Shown: positions 26,651 to 35,044, counted from the stretch's first letter. The stretch: DNA of 64,000 nt from an uncultured Bacilli bacterium (GCA_934096815.1 CAKOMY010000001.1:232799-296798), one strand, 5' to 3'. Notes: generated by a model from the letters alone, not told the origin. Made by a program: numbers and translations.

Positions 26651-27217
26651 TTATTCCTCCTTTCCATAATCATGATCTAATAAATTAAATATATTTGATT
26701 TTAATTCTTCTAAAGTTCCATCATTAATAATTTCATGGTTATATTTATTATAATTATCAAGAGCAGTTTCAGTTCGGTGAACACTTTCAGTTTGGTTTAA
26801 ACTATTATCAAATTCAGGTCTAACTATGTTTATTTTGATGACATTTGGATATGTACTATTTATTGTGTCTAATTCTTCGGGTAATCTTGCATCGCTTATG
26901 GTGATAATATCTGCAAAATAGCTAAGAACCTTAATATCATCAACGATTCTTTTTATAAAATAATAATTATCAATTTTGTCTCTAATAATATCAGTACCTA
27001 GTTGTTGTAATAGGGTTCTTGGTTTAGTTTCTTCAGAGCCATCCCATGAACTTATTAATTTAGCATAATATTTAATATAAAAACTAAATTGTAAGTTTAT
27101 AACTTGTAAATTATTTTTTTCTCCATATTCTTTAATAAAACTAGCTGTTGTATCTTTACCAGCACGGGCTTTACCAGCTAGCATTATTATTTTAGGATTT
27201 TTATTTTTTATTTCCAT
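26651..27217 (-). CDS. P-loop nucleotide kinase-like protein
   Basis: This 188-residue protein has a Walker A GKARAGKDTT near residue 15, the pattern of deoxynucleoside monophosphate kinases and related phage-type dNMP kinases. A QLGTDIIRDKIDNYYFIKR segment typical of that group and a D-rich IITISDARLPEEL strand follow. It is likely a cytosolic dNMP or related kinase; the substrate cannot be read from sequence. It is the first gene of the minus-strand pair with the SDR. Confidence 0.65.
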   Translation of the reverse strand: MEIKNKNPKIIMLAGKARAGKDTTASFIKEYGEKNNLQVINLQFSFYIKYYAKLISSWDGSEETKPRTLLQQLGTDIIRDKIDNYYFIKRIVDDIKVLSYFADIITISDARLPEELDTINSTYPNVIKINIVRPEFDNSLNQTESVHRTETALDNYNKYNHEIINDGTLEELKSNIFNLLDHDYGKEE

Positions 27218-27476
27218 AAATTACCTCTTCTATAATAAATATAATATAATTTTAGGAATTTTTACATTTTTTTGTTAAGTAAAGTGTAAAGTTTTGTAAT
27301 AATTTTTAATATAAAATAATTACATTTCTTTTTTTAATGCTTTTAAATTTCTATAATTTTTTTAAAATGAGGTCGTGCTGAAGTACTAGTACAGTTACAT
27401 TTTTTGATTAAAAAATTGCCTCTATTAATTTATTCAACCATATGATATATTAGTCAATATGAAGGAGGAGATTAAT

Positions 27477-27668
27477 TTGTCATATGAATCTGTAAAAGCT
27501 AAAGTAGGACCAAATGAAGGAATTAGTAAGGAACATTATATAGCTATGGAAAAAGCGAAAATTGATAGAACAGAATCTTGTTTTGGTGGTATAGGAATTT
27601 TAACAAATGAGCAATACCAAAAGGGTATGAGGTTAGTTCGTGAAATGAAAAAGAAAAAAGCTTGGTAG
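27477..27668 (+). CDS. Small hypothetical protein
   Basis: This protein of about 63 residues is highly charged, with a KxxKIDRTESCFGGIGILTNEQY core and a lysine-rich C terminus. It is not recognised. I chose TTG 27477 because the perfect AAGGAGGAG site (27462-27470) lies seven bases before it, whereas the upstream ATG 27459 overlaps that site and has none of its own. It is a single gene followed by a strong terminator. Confidence 0.6.
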   Translation: MSYESVKAKVGPNEGISKEHYIAMEKAKIDRTESCFGGIGILTNEQYQKGMRLVREMKKKKAW

Positions 27669-27776
27669 AGGTATTTGAAATAGTATGATATAAAAATTAA
27701 CTTAATTTAAGATAAAAGATAAAAGTTTTTTTTGTTTTATTTGACTTATGGTAGTCATTTTAATAATAATTTTTCA

Positions 27777-27822
27777 AGGGATAATCACATAGTTAATCTT
27801 AAGGGATTATCTCTTTATTTTT
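27777..27822 (+). terminator. Terminator after the small hypothetical gene
   Basis: A ten-pair stem AGGGATAATC/GATTATCTCT precedes a T-rich tail. Confidence 0.7.
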
Positions 27823-27913
27823 TTACTTACATTTTGATAGTTATAAATTTTGAAATTCTTCAATAAAATTAATTTGTGTGATAAAATATTATTTATCTAG
27901 GAGGTATATAATT

Positions 27914-30900
27914 ATGCTTGAAATTAAAAATATTTCTAAAGAATATAAAGTAGATAATTATACTCAAAAAGCACTTGATAATGTAAGTGTTAATTTTAGA
28001 GATAATGAATTTGCATCAATATTAGGTCCTTCAGGAAGTGGTAAAACAACACTTTTAAATATTATTGGTGGATTAGATAAATATGATAGTGGAGATTTAA
28101 TTATTAATGGAGTAAGTACTAAAAATTATAATGATAGAGATTGGGATACTTATAGAAATCATAAAATTGGATTTATATTTCAAAGTTATAATTTAATTGG
28201 TCATCAAACTATTTTGAGTAACGTGGAACTTGCTTTAACTTTAGCAGGAATATCTAAAGTAGAAAGAAGAAAAAGAGCAATAGAGGCACTTGATAAAGTG
28301 GGATTAAAAGATCATATCAATAAAAGACCTAATCAATTATCTGGTGGGCAAATGCAGAGGGTTGCTATTGCTAGAGCTTTAATAAATAATCCAGATATAC
28401 TTCTTGCTGATGAGCCTACGGGAGCATTAGATTCGGTTACAAGTGTCCAAATAATGGAGTTATTAAAAGAAGTTGCTAAAGATAAATTAGTTATAATGGT
28501 TACACATAATCCGGAACTTGCTAAAAAATATTCAACTAGAATAATCGAACTTAAAGATGGGAAGATAATAAGTGATAATAATTCATGTAAGGAGAAAAGT
28601 AAAATTAGTAAAAAGTTAGATAATGTTAAGAAAACATCAATGTCATTTATAACTGCACTTAGTTTATCTTTTAATAATTTAATGATTAAAAAGAAGAGAA
28701 CTTTACTTGTCTCATTTGCTAGTTCAATTGGAATTATCGGTATAGCGCTTATTTTAGGATTATCGACTGGATTTCAAAATTATATAGATAAACTACAAGA
28801 AGATACTTTAGCTAGTTACCCTTTAACAATTACAACTGAACATAGTGATTTAACTAATATGTTACTTACAATGGTTAGTGATGATAGTGATAGCGAAGGG
28901 GATAAGGTAATTGAAAAACAATATATAAGTAGTATGTTTGGTAATGTTAAAAGTAATGATTTAAAAACATTTAAAGGTTATATCGATAAAAATTATGATT
29001 TAATAAAAAATGATATTTCTACAATAAAGTATAGTTATAATGTTGAACCTTTAATTTATACAAGGGATGTTACAAATAAGATTGCTAAAATAAATCCAAG
29101 TGATATGTTTTCTTCTTTTGGTGCAAGTTCTATGTATTCTTTTTCTTCAGTGTTTAATCAAATGATTGATGATATATCTTCACTCGAAAAAGATTATAAT
29201 GTGTTAGCAGGCAGTTGGCCTAAAAATTATAATGAAATGGTTATTGTTTTATCAAGTAAGAACACTATAAGTGATTTACTTGTTTATTCTTTAGGTTTAA
29301 GAGATAGCAGTGAACTTAATAATATGATAAAAGATATTATGGCTGGTAAAGAAGTAATTATTAAAAATGATCCAATGGAATTTACTTATGAAGATTTAAT
29401 GAATGTTAAGTTAAAGTTAGTTAATCCAAGTGATATGTATAAATATAATTCTAAATATAAAGTTTATGAAGATTTAAGTGAAGATAGTGATTATGTTAAA
29501 AAGGTATATGATAATGCGGAAGAGTTAAAAATAGTTGGAGTTGTTGCTCCTAACTCATCTAATTCTTCAATGAGTTTAATGGCAGGTGTTGCATATCCTA
29601 GTAGTTTAACTAAACATATTATTGAACTTGCTAGTGAAAGTGAAATTGTTAAAAAGCAGCTTGAAAATGAGAATATAGATGTATTTACTAATAAAGCTTT
29701 TGATAGTAAAAAGAGTAATACGAATATTAATTTTGAAGATATGATAAGTATAGATAAAGATATGCTTCAAAGTGCTTTTGGAATTAATTTAGATGAAAAT
29801 AAACTTCAAAATATGACAAGTGGTTATACTAAAAAAATTGAAGAAAGTATTAGTACTGATAATAGTAGTGCTTTAAATGATTTTAATAAAGTTTTAAATG
29901 ATATTATGAATGGATTTATTAATGATTATGATAGTAATCCGAGGGAAAGCGTTACTAAAGATGATGTAGTTTATAAAGTTATTAGTTTAAGTAAAGTTAG
30001 TGATTATGTTAATGAATATATAAATAATGATAGTGTTACTAATAATTTAAGTGAACTTGAAAAGAATTATTATGTTCCAGCTAGTGTATTTAAAGATACT
30101 TATAAAGGTTTGTTACTCGCATTTTTAAATAGTTATATTGGATCTTATTCGGCAAATGATAGTTCATTTAACGATGGAACAGAAGTTAGAGTTTTATTTA
30201 ATAAAGATTTAATTAATAGTTCTTTAGAGATATTCTTAAAATCTAGTGCTGTTAGTTTAACTGGTAGTAAGATGGCTGATGGTATGTTAGAAGCTAAAAT
30301 GAAGGTTAATATTTTAACTACGGTTGGAGAACTTAGTAATAATTTAGTTAAGGATGTTGCTTCTTCATTTAATGTTGATCAAGATAAAATTGCTAAAGCA
30401 TTTAAGTTTAATTTAAGTGAACAAGAATTAAGTAGATTAATGAATGCATTTTCAAGTAATGAGATGGGAAGTGCAAGTACTAATTTAAGTAGTTTAGGAT
30501 ATCAAGATATTGAAAATCCAAGTATGATTTCGTTGTATTTTAATAGTTTTGATAGTAAAGAAAATGTATTAAAGTTTATTGATAATTATAATGAACAAGT
30601 TAAAAATAATAATGAAGAAGAAAAGACAATTAACTATACTGATACTACTGGTATATTAATGAAATCTGTTAAAAAGATTGTTGATAGTGTAAGTTATGTT
30701 TTAATTGCGTTTGTATCAATAAGTTTAATTGTTTCAAGTATTATGATCGGAATTATTACTTATATTAGTGTACTTGAAAGAACTAAAGAAATTGGTATTT
30801 TAAGAGCAATAGGAGCTTCTAAAAAGAATATTTCATCGATATTTAATGCTGAAACTTTTATAATTGGTTTGCTATCAGGAACAATTGGTATTGGAATATC

Positions 30901-31093
30901 ATTATTTTTGTTAGTGTTTATTAATCAGTTAATTCATAAATTAACAGGAAATCCGGATATAACTGCGGTACTTCCATTAATTAGTTCAATTATATTAATT
31001 TGTTTAAGTGTAGTTTTAACTTTAATAGGTGGTTTAATTCCATCAAGAATAGCAAGTAAAAAAGATCCTGTTGAAGCACTTAGAACAGAGTAG
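27914..31093 (+). CDS. MacB-like ABC exporter, ATPase fused to FtsX permease
   Basis: This protein of about 1059 residues is a mechanotransmission-type ABC transporter. The N-terminal ~225 residues form a LolD/MacB-type ATPase: Walker A GPSGSGKT, Q-loop FQSYNL, signature LSGGQMQRVAIARAL and Walker B ILLADEPTGALD. A first membrane helix lies near residue 265 (LLVSFASSIGIIGIALILG). A very large extracytoplasmic domain (~600 residues) follows, then a C-terminal FtsX domain with three helices ending DPVEALRTE. ATG 27914 is set by AGGAGG; an open frame twelve codons upstream lacks a ribosome site. Likely roles are peptide export or envelope maintenance. Confidence 0.92.
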   Translation: MLEIKNISKEYKVDNYTQKALDNVSVNFRDNEFASILGPSGSGKTTLLNIIGGLDKYDSGDLIINGVSTKNYNDRDWDTYRNHKIGFIFQSYNLIGHQTILSNVELALTLAGISKVERRKRAIEALDKVGLKDHINKRPNQLSGGQMQRVAIARALINNPDILLADEPTGALDSVTSVQIMELLKEVAKDKLVIMVTHNPELAKKYSTRIIELKDGKIISDNNSCKEKSKISKKLDNVKKTSMSFITALSLSFNNLMIKKKRTLLVSFASSIGIIGIALILGLSTGFQNYIDKLQEDTLASYPLTITTEHSDLTNMLLTMVSDDSDSEGDKVIEKQYISSMFGNVKSNDLKTFKGYIDKNYDLIKNDISTIKYSYNVEPLIYTRDVTNKIAKINPSDMFSSFGASSMYSFSSVFNQMIDDISSLEKDYNVLAGSWPKNYNEMVIVLSSKNTISDLLVYSLGLRDSSELNNMIKDIMAGKEVIIKNDPMEFTYEDLMNVKLKLVNPSDMYKYNSKYKVYEDLSEDSDYVKKVYDNAEELKIVGVVAPNSSNSSMSLMAGVAYPSSLTKHIIELASESEIVKKQLENENIDVFTNKAFDSKKSNTNINFEDMISIDKDMLQSAFGINLDENKLQNMTSGYTKKIEESISTDNSSALNDFNKVLNDIMNGFINDYDSNPRESVTKDDVVYKVISLSKVSDYVNEYINNDSVTNNLSELEKNYYVPASVFKDTYKGLLLAFLNSYIGSYSANDSSFNDGTEVRVLFNKDLINSSLEIFLKSSAVSLTGSKMADGMLEAKMKVNILTTVGELSNNLVKDVASSFNVDQDKIAKAFKFNLSEQELSRLMNAFSSNEMGSASTNLSSLGYQDIENPSMISLYFNSFDSKENVLKFIDNYNEQVKNNNEEEKTINYTDTTGILMKSVKKIVDSVSYVLIAFVSISLIVSSIMIGIITYISVLERTKEIGILRAIGASKKNISSIFNAETFIIGLLSGTIGIGISLFLLVFINQLIHKLTGNPDITAVLPLISSIILICLSVVLTLIGGLIPSRIASKKDPVEALRTE

Positions 31094-31099
31094 TGTATA

Positions 31100-31132
31100 A
31101 AGTAAGTAGATTAAATTTTGCTTACTTTTTTG
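31100..31132 (+). terminator. Terminator after the ABC exporter
   Basis: An AAGTAAG/CTTACTT stem is followed by a T-run. A near-copy of this terminator recurs at 32474-32507 as part of the downstream duplication. Confidence 0.8.
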
Positions 31133-31294
31133 TGTTAATAAATATATAGAAAATGGAAAAATGTGATAAAATGTTAAAATAATGTAGGAATTTTGTGATA
31201 ATATATTAAAAATTTGTTGGAAAAATGTGTAATATTTAGGTTTATTAAAAAAATTATGTAAAATTTGATAATTTATCGTAAAAAAATAGAAGTT

Positions 31295-31678
31295 TTATCT
31301 TCCTTCAATATAACTTTGTTCAATTATTTTATTTATTTTTTGTTCGCTTACTGGATAAATTGTTGCTATATAACAATTTTTATTTTTTCTAAGCATTAGT
31401 TTTATTACAATACATATATTTTCATCAAGTTTTTTATAATATTGTAATGAGTTTCTTTTTTTATTATAGTAGACGAAGTCTGGATCATTTATAATATTTT
31501 CAATATTATTTATTGTTTTATTGTAGCTATCTATGCTAGTAAATTCTAAAACATGTTTTGAAATATGTACATATAAATCCAAAGATTGAACTATTTTGAT
31601 ATTTTTATATTCATATAATTGATATTTTTCAATTATTTCATTTGATATTGTTCCAATTACTTTTGTTATTCTTTTCAT
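31295..31678 (-). CDS. Small protein resembling RelE/PBECR-type nuclease-fold proteins
   Basis: This 127-residue protein contains ISKHVLEFT, then IENIINDPDFVYYNKKRNSLQYYKK, ENICIVIKLML and a final CYIATIYPVSEQK strand. This order is the pattern of the phage Barnase-EndoU-ColicinE5-RelE-like (PBECR) fold, seen both in phage proteins and in stand-alone Bacillota proteins. Nuclease activity is not shown. It is preceded on the same strand by a promoter, a ~200-base structured leader and a terminator directly before its AGGGAGA ribosome site, so expression probably needs terminator read-through. Confidence 0.5.
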   Translation of the reverse strand: MKRITKVIGTISNEIIEKYQLYEYKNIKIVQSLDLYVHISKHVLEFTSIDSYNKTINNIENIINDPDFVYYNKKRNSLQYYKKLDENICIVIKLMLRKNKNCYIATIYPVSEQKINKIIEQSYIEGR

Positions 31679-31693
31679 TATTCTCCCTGATTA

Positions 31694-31902
31694 AAAATAA
31701 GCCCACAACATAATGTTATGGACTTTAAATATATTTAAGTAGTCTCCCAGTTCTACATGTATACTTTCGGTTCTGTGAACTTACTCAAACCAAAATTGGC
31801 GTTAGTGCAAGAAGATTTTACACCCTCTAAATATATCTATAAAATATTATGCTTCTAATTATGCAAGATATAACAAATTGAATATATTTATTCACATTTG
31901 TA
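31694..31902 (-). ncRNA. Structured leader RNA with terminator upstream of the PBECR-like gene
   Basis: On the minus strand a consensus promoter (31931-31908) is followed by about 200 bases rich in hairpins: GTGTAA/TTGCAC, CCAA/TTGG and GTTC/GAAC stems, with an outer TAAATATAT pairing. It ends in a ten-pair terminator (31701-31723) with a U-rich tail. The gene starts only 16 bases later. No Rfam class I know fits (not T-box, SAM, TPP, FMN or c-di-GMP by motif). It could be an attenuator or riboswitch, an independent small RNA, or an RNA antitoxin for the downstream protein. Confidence 0.55.
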
Positions 31903-31907
31903 ACTAT

Positions 31908-31936
31908 ATATTACACATTTTGTTATAATATGTCAA
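31908..31936 (-). promoter_or_regulatory. Sigma-A-type promoter of the leader RNA
   Basis: On the minus strand TTGACA (31936-31931), a 17-base spacer and TAATAT (31913-31908). A perfect 16-base palindrome (AATTTCTTAAGAAATT, 31969-31984) lies about 33 bases upstream of the -35. Confidence 0.75.
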
Positions 31937-32147
31937 TTCTTTTTTTTACGTTGCTTTTCATGTGAAATAATTTCTTAAGAAATTGCTAAGATAATTAATA
32001 GAGACAAAACAACAGCTATAAATAGTTAAACAAATTAGTTGATATGAATTTAATTGTATGGACAAGAACCTCAAAAGTGGTCAAAAAAATATATTATAAA
32101 AAAATATTAACTCCGTTCAGTTCTGTTCACTTCTATATAAATATATA

Positions 32148-32507
32148 AGAAATAACTAAAGAAATTGGTTTTTTAAGAGCAATAGGAGCTTCTAAAAAGA
32201 ATATTTCATCGATATTTAATGCAGAAACTTTTATAATTGGTTTGCTATCAGGTACAATTGGTATTGGAATATCACTCGTTTTATTAGTGTTTATTAATCA
32301 GTTGATTCATAAGTTAACGGGAAATCCGGACATAACTGCGGTACTTCCATTAATTAGTTCAATAATATTAATTTGTTTAAGTGTAGTATTGACTTTAATA
32401 GGTGGTTTAATTCCATCACGAATTGCAAGTAAAAAAGATCCTGTTGAAGCACTAAGAATAGAATAGTATATAGAGTAAGCAGATTAAATTTTGCTTGCTT
32501 TTTTTGA
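32148..32507 (+). pseudogene. Truncated duplicate of the ABC exporter 3' end (FtsX domain) with its terminator
   Basis: From about 32148 to 32507 the sequence is nearly identical to about 30773-31132, covering the last ~105 codons of the FtsX domain, the stop and the terminator hairpin. The copy keeps an open frame to 32466 and ends DPVEALRIE. It lacks the ATPase, the extracytoplasmic domain and any convincing start. An internal ATG at 32242 would give 74 residues but has no ribosome site. It is best read as the remnant of a second transporter copy after deletion. Confidence 0.85.
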
Positions 32508-32572
32508 TATTAATATAAATTTTATATTTAAATTAAAAATATAATTATATTTTTTACTAATGTATTATGGAT

Positions 32573-32740
32573 GTTTATTATATTCATTTTATACGTATAG
32601 TACAAACAGCAATAAATAATGGAATCAATGCAGAAAGATATATAAGCTATGTTTTAGAAAATATAGATAAAACAAATAATTTAGAAAGTCTATTACCATG
32701 GAATGAGGAAATAAAAAATAAGTTTGGAATAATAAAATAA
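32573..32740 (+). pseudogene. Remnant of an IS66-family transposase C terminus
   Basis: In the frame ending at the TAA 32738-32740 the sequence reads IVQTAINNGINAERYISYVL, then ENIDKTNNLESLLPWNEE. This matches the conserved IS66 TnpC ending (TAk-NGl-P-YL-LL ... LLPWN). The rest of the transposase is missing. The fragment lies about 270 bases upstream of the DGR target gene and marks past mobile-element activity at this junction. Confidence 0.75.
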
Positions 32741-32860
32741 ACTTCCGGGTAAAAAATAATTACCGGTGGGAAAATCAAAATTCTCCGGATAATTTATTAA
32801 ATCCGGTAGAAAAAGCATACTTTTTCCGGAAAATATAAAAAAATCCGGATTTTTTACGTG
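32741..32860. repeat. Array of six CCGG-centred palindromic units
   Basis: In an otherwise AT-rich gap, CCGG occurs at 32746, 32763, 32785, 32803, 32826 and 32845, about 17-23 bases apart. Neighbours pair into short hairpins (CCGG...CCGG stems with AT loops), and the last unit is a perfect palindrome (AAAAATCCGGATTTTT). There is no coding potential. It may belong to the decayed IS66 end or be a REP-like or protein-binding array before the DGR promoter. Confidence 0.7.
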
Positions 32861-32953
32861 GAAATAATCTAGGAACTGATAAAATTGAATCAAAATTTTG
32901 GATAGGGAAAACTTTAATGCTTACCATGCTTACACTCGAACAAAAATTCTATA

Positions 32954-32982
32954 TTGACGGGGGGGGTGTTTAGAGGTATAAT
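32954..32982 (+). promoter_or_regulatory. Promoter of the DGR target gene with an eight-G run at the -35/spacer junction
   Basis: TTGACG (32954-32959) and TATAAT (32977-32982) are separated by exactly 17 bases. Bases 32959-32966 are eight consecutive G; the first is the last base of the -35 hexamer and the other seven lie in the spacer. Adding or losing one G would change the spacer to 18 or 16 and so alter promoter strength. The next start codon is ATG 33013 with an AGGAAGG site. Confidence 0.8.
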
Positions 32983-33012
32983 TTGACTATGATATAGGAA
33001 GGATAAAGAAGA

Positions 33013-34581
33013 ATGAAGGAACAAAAAGTAAGATTAATTGTGGTTTTATCAACAATAATGATGATGATAGTGTTGTTTATTGGAATAACATATTCTTATT
33101 TTACTGCTTTAAATAATAAAGGAAGTACATCATTAATATCAGCAACAAGTGGTAAAATGGTAATAAATTATGCCGATGGATCTAGTAAATTATTATCAAG
33201 TGAAAATATACAGCCAAGTAATAAGATTTTAATAGATAAAACGTTTACATTAACCGGAACAAATACAACTAGTGGACTAACGATGCCATATAAGATAGGA
33301 CTAAATTATGTATCTGAGTTTAGTGATGGACAAATACATTATTATATTAAACGAACAAGCACAAATGGAAATGTAACAAGCACGTTAGTAGGAACAGCAA
33401 ATCAAACTATACCAGGAAATACCACTGAAACAGGATATACTTCTGGAACACTTAAAAAAGGTAATAGATACTTAGAACTAGCAACAGGAGAATTTAAAGC
33501 AAACACATCAAATCAAACAATAACATTTAATTTAAAGATTCAATTTCCTGATACAGGAAAAAATCAAGATAGTGAAAAAGGAAAAACACTAACTGGTGAA
33601 ATCGTTATTAATTATGAAGAATCTGCAACTGATACACTAATGGCTCTTTATGATAAAGAAACTAAAACAAATAATATTTCAGCTAGTGGATTATTTATAG
33701 ATGATACTAAAGATGTAAACTTAAGATATACCGGAGCAACACCAAATAACTATGTTTATTTTGGAAACGATAATGAATTATGGAGAATTGTTGGTGTATT
33801 TAACGTAACTGATTCAGAAGGAAGTACAACAAGAAAACTAAAATTAGTAAGAGATACAGCATTAGGTTCATATTCATGGGATGCAAAGTTAAATGGAAAT
33901 GAGTACTGGGGAATAAATGATTGGACAAAAGCTGATTTAATGAATGAATTAAACGGAGATTATTTAGATACAACTCTAACGGCAAATAAAACTAATTGGT
34001 ACAATTCATATTGGGATTCTGGCACCCAAAAACCGGTATTGAGACAAACGGGAACATTTAATTATACAACTGTTATAAAAGAAAAGTATCAAAATATGAT
34101 AAGCAATAGTGTATGGAATATTGGTGGAAATAGTTATACTGGTTCTGCACCATATTCTATAAACTTATTGACTCAGTATAACCGTGAAAGAGATAAAATA
34201 ACATATCAAAATAGTCGCCCTACCACTTGGACAGGTAAGGTTGGATTAATATATGCAAGTGATTATGGATATGCATCAACTTACGGAGAATGTCATAATA
34301 ACTTAAGAGTAGGAGTAACCTATGATAAAGCTACTGAAAAGTGGGATTATTCGAATGGACTATGCAAAACGGATAACTGGCTTGCTAAAAACTCATGGTA
34401 TTGGACATTGTCGCCTTGCTCTGGTAACTCGGGTAGCGTGTTCTATGTGCATGGGGACGGTGCCGTCAATAGCGGCGGCGCGTGTGATTCCATCAGTGTT
34501 TTTCCGGCCGTTTTCTTGAAATCTGATATCTTGTTCATAAGTGGAACAGGTGAAAAAACAACCCCTTACCGTCTTGGATAG
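33013..34581 (+). CDS. DGR target: membrane-anchored variable protein with C-type-lectin-like fold
   Basis: This 522-residue protein has an N-terminal anchor (VLSTIMMMIVLFIGITYSYFTA) of the kind found on SipW/TasA-type surface proteins. A beta-rich region follows to about residue 205. The C-terminal ~300 residues have features of the FGE-sulfatase/CLec fold of DGR targets: WRIVGVF, VGLIYASDYGYAS, WYWTLSP, then FPAVFLKSD and a closing TTPYRLG. The variable repeat codes residues 467-499. Eleven codons there differ from the template: Y469C, N474G, N475S, N478Y, N480H, N487S, N488G, N489G, Y491C, N492D and N494I. Local G+C rises sharply at the variable end. Likely a diversified surface ligand-binding protein. 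Confidence 0.93.
   Translation: MKEQKVRLIVVLSTIMMMIVLFIGITYSYFTALNNKGSTSLISATSGKMVINYADGSSKLLSSENIQPSNKILIDKTFTLTGTNTTSGLTMPYKIGLNYVSEFSDGQIHYYIKRTSTNGNVTSTLVGTANQTIPGNTTETGYTSGTLKKGNRYLELATGEFKANTSNQTITFNLKIQFPDTGKNQDSEKGKTLTGEIVINYEESATDTLMALYDKETKTNNISASGLFIDDTKDVNLRYTGATPNNYVYFGNDNELWRIVGVFNVTDSEGSTTRKLKLVRDTALGSYSWDAKLNGNEYWGINDWTKADLMNELNGDYLDTTLTANKTNWYNSYWDSGTQKPVLRQTGTFNYTTVIKEKYQNMISNSVWNIGGNSYTGSAPYSINLLTQYNRERDKITYQNSRPTTWTGKVGLIYASDYGYASTYGECHNNLRVGVTYDKATEKWDYSNGLCKTDNWLAKNSWYWTLSPCSGNSGSVFYVHGDGAVNSGGACDSISVFPAVFLKSDILFISGTGEKTTPYRLG
34411..34509 (+). repeat. DGR variable repeat (VR)
   Basis: These 99 bases align without gaps to 35045-35143 (offset 634). There are 14 mismatches, every one at a template adenine: 11 A-to-G, 2 A-to-T and 1 A-to-C. 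Identity could extend four bases 5' (34407-34410), adding two more A-to-T changes. The 3' end TCAGTGTTTTTCCGGCC is conserved apart from one adenine-site change just before it, and probably acts as the initiation-of-mutagenic-homing boundary. Confidence 0.97.
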
Positions 34582-34598
34582 GGTGCCGCGAAGCGAGA

Positions 34599-34632
34599 CG
34601 TGCCTTTGGCGGGTAGGGACCCGGCAGGCACG
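34599..34632 (+). promoter_or_regulatory. GC-rich hairpin/cruciform just downstream of the VR
   Basis: The outer stem CGTGCCT/AGGCACG (34599-34605 with 34626-34632) encloses an inner stem CGGGT/ACCCG with four-base loop AGGG (34610-34623). It lies 18 bases after the target stop codon. DGRs commonly need a short hairpin with a tetraloop downstream of the VR for efficient retrohoming. It could also act as a terminator; the base run after it is AAAATTTT. Confidence 0.75.
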
Positions 34633-34725
34633 AAAATTTTTAAATGAAAGACAAAGAATTTGATTGAACAAAACAGGTAAGTATATTTTTTGATAGAAAA
34701 TTAGTTTGAACATACATTAATATGT

Positions 34726-35025
34726 ATGCGTAAAATAAAAGGTTTAATGGCAAGATATGAATTTGCCAAGAAAATTTATCCTCATAGATTAATTATTTTT
34801 AAAACTAAGAATGGTTATAAATCTGTAGGAAAAGATCAAGTATTACTTGATTATATAATTATTAATAAATTATTATTTAAATTAAAAGATTTAAAAATTA
34901 ATTTTGTTTTAATTGACAATATGGATATTATTGATGAGGGATGTTTTGATAATGATAATTATTATCGTTATGTTAAGATATCTATGTTAAATAAGATTTT
35001 ATTTAACATTAAGTCAATGATATAA
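34726..35025 (+). CDS. DGR-associated small protein, possibly MutS domain I-like
   Basis: This 99-residue basic protein lies between the variable gene and the template repeat. Its middle (YPHRLIIFKTKNGYKSVGKD) loosely follows the MutS domain I pattern (P..ilLF..gdfYe.fGeD), and alternating strands and helices follow, suggesting a MutS-like (MSL) DGR accessory protein. The resemblance is weaker than for the gene at 35347. The start is uncertain: ATG 34726 lies in an inverted repeat (CATACAT/ATGTATG) with no ribosome site, while ATG 34747 has only a close AAAGG. Confidence 0.5.
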   Translation: MRKIKGLMARYEFAKKIYPHRLIIFKTKNGYKSVGKDQVLLDYIIINKLLFKLKDLKINFVLIDNMDIIDEGCFDNDNYYRYVKISMLNKILFNIKSMI

Positions 35026-35044
35026 ATAGGGTTAACTTGTAAAG

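Noticed and set aside
31694..31902. Minus-strand structured RNA as 6S, SRP or tmRNA
   Set aside because: The length fits 6S loosely, but the expected long hairpin with a large central bulge was not found, and no SRP GGAA tetraloop helix or tmRNA ends are present; kept as unclassified leader.
31953..31970. Possible parS-like site (CTTTTCATGTGAAATA)
   Set aside because: Only about 12 of 16 positions match the parS consensus and the centre is wrong.
32242..32466. 74-residue protein as an intact gene
   Set aside because: It is the end of the duplicated FtsX domain, in frame with upstream truncated homology and without a ribosome site.
34393..34713. 106-residue minus-strand open frame over the VR and hairpin
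   Set aside because: It is antisense to the DGR target; the frame is open only because of the locally GC-rich sequence, and no start signal supports it.
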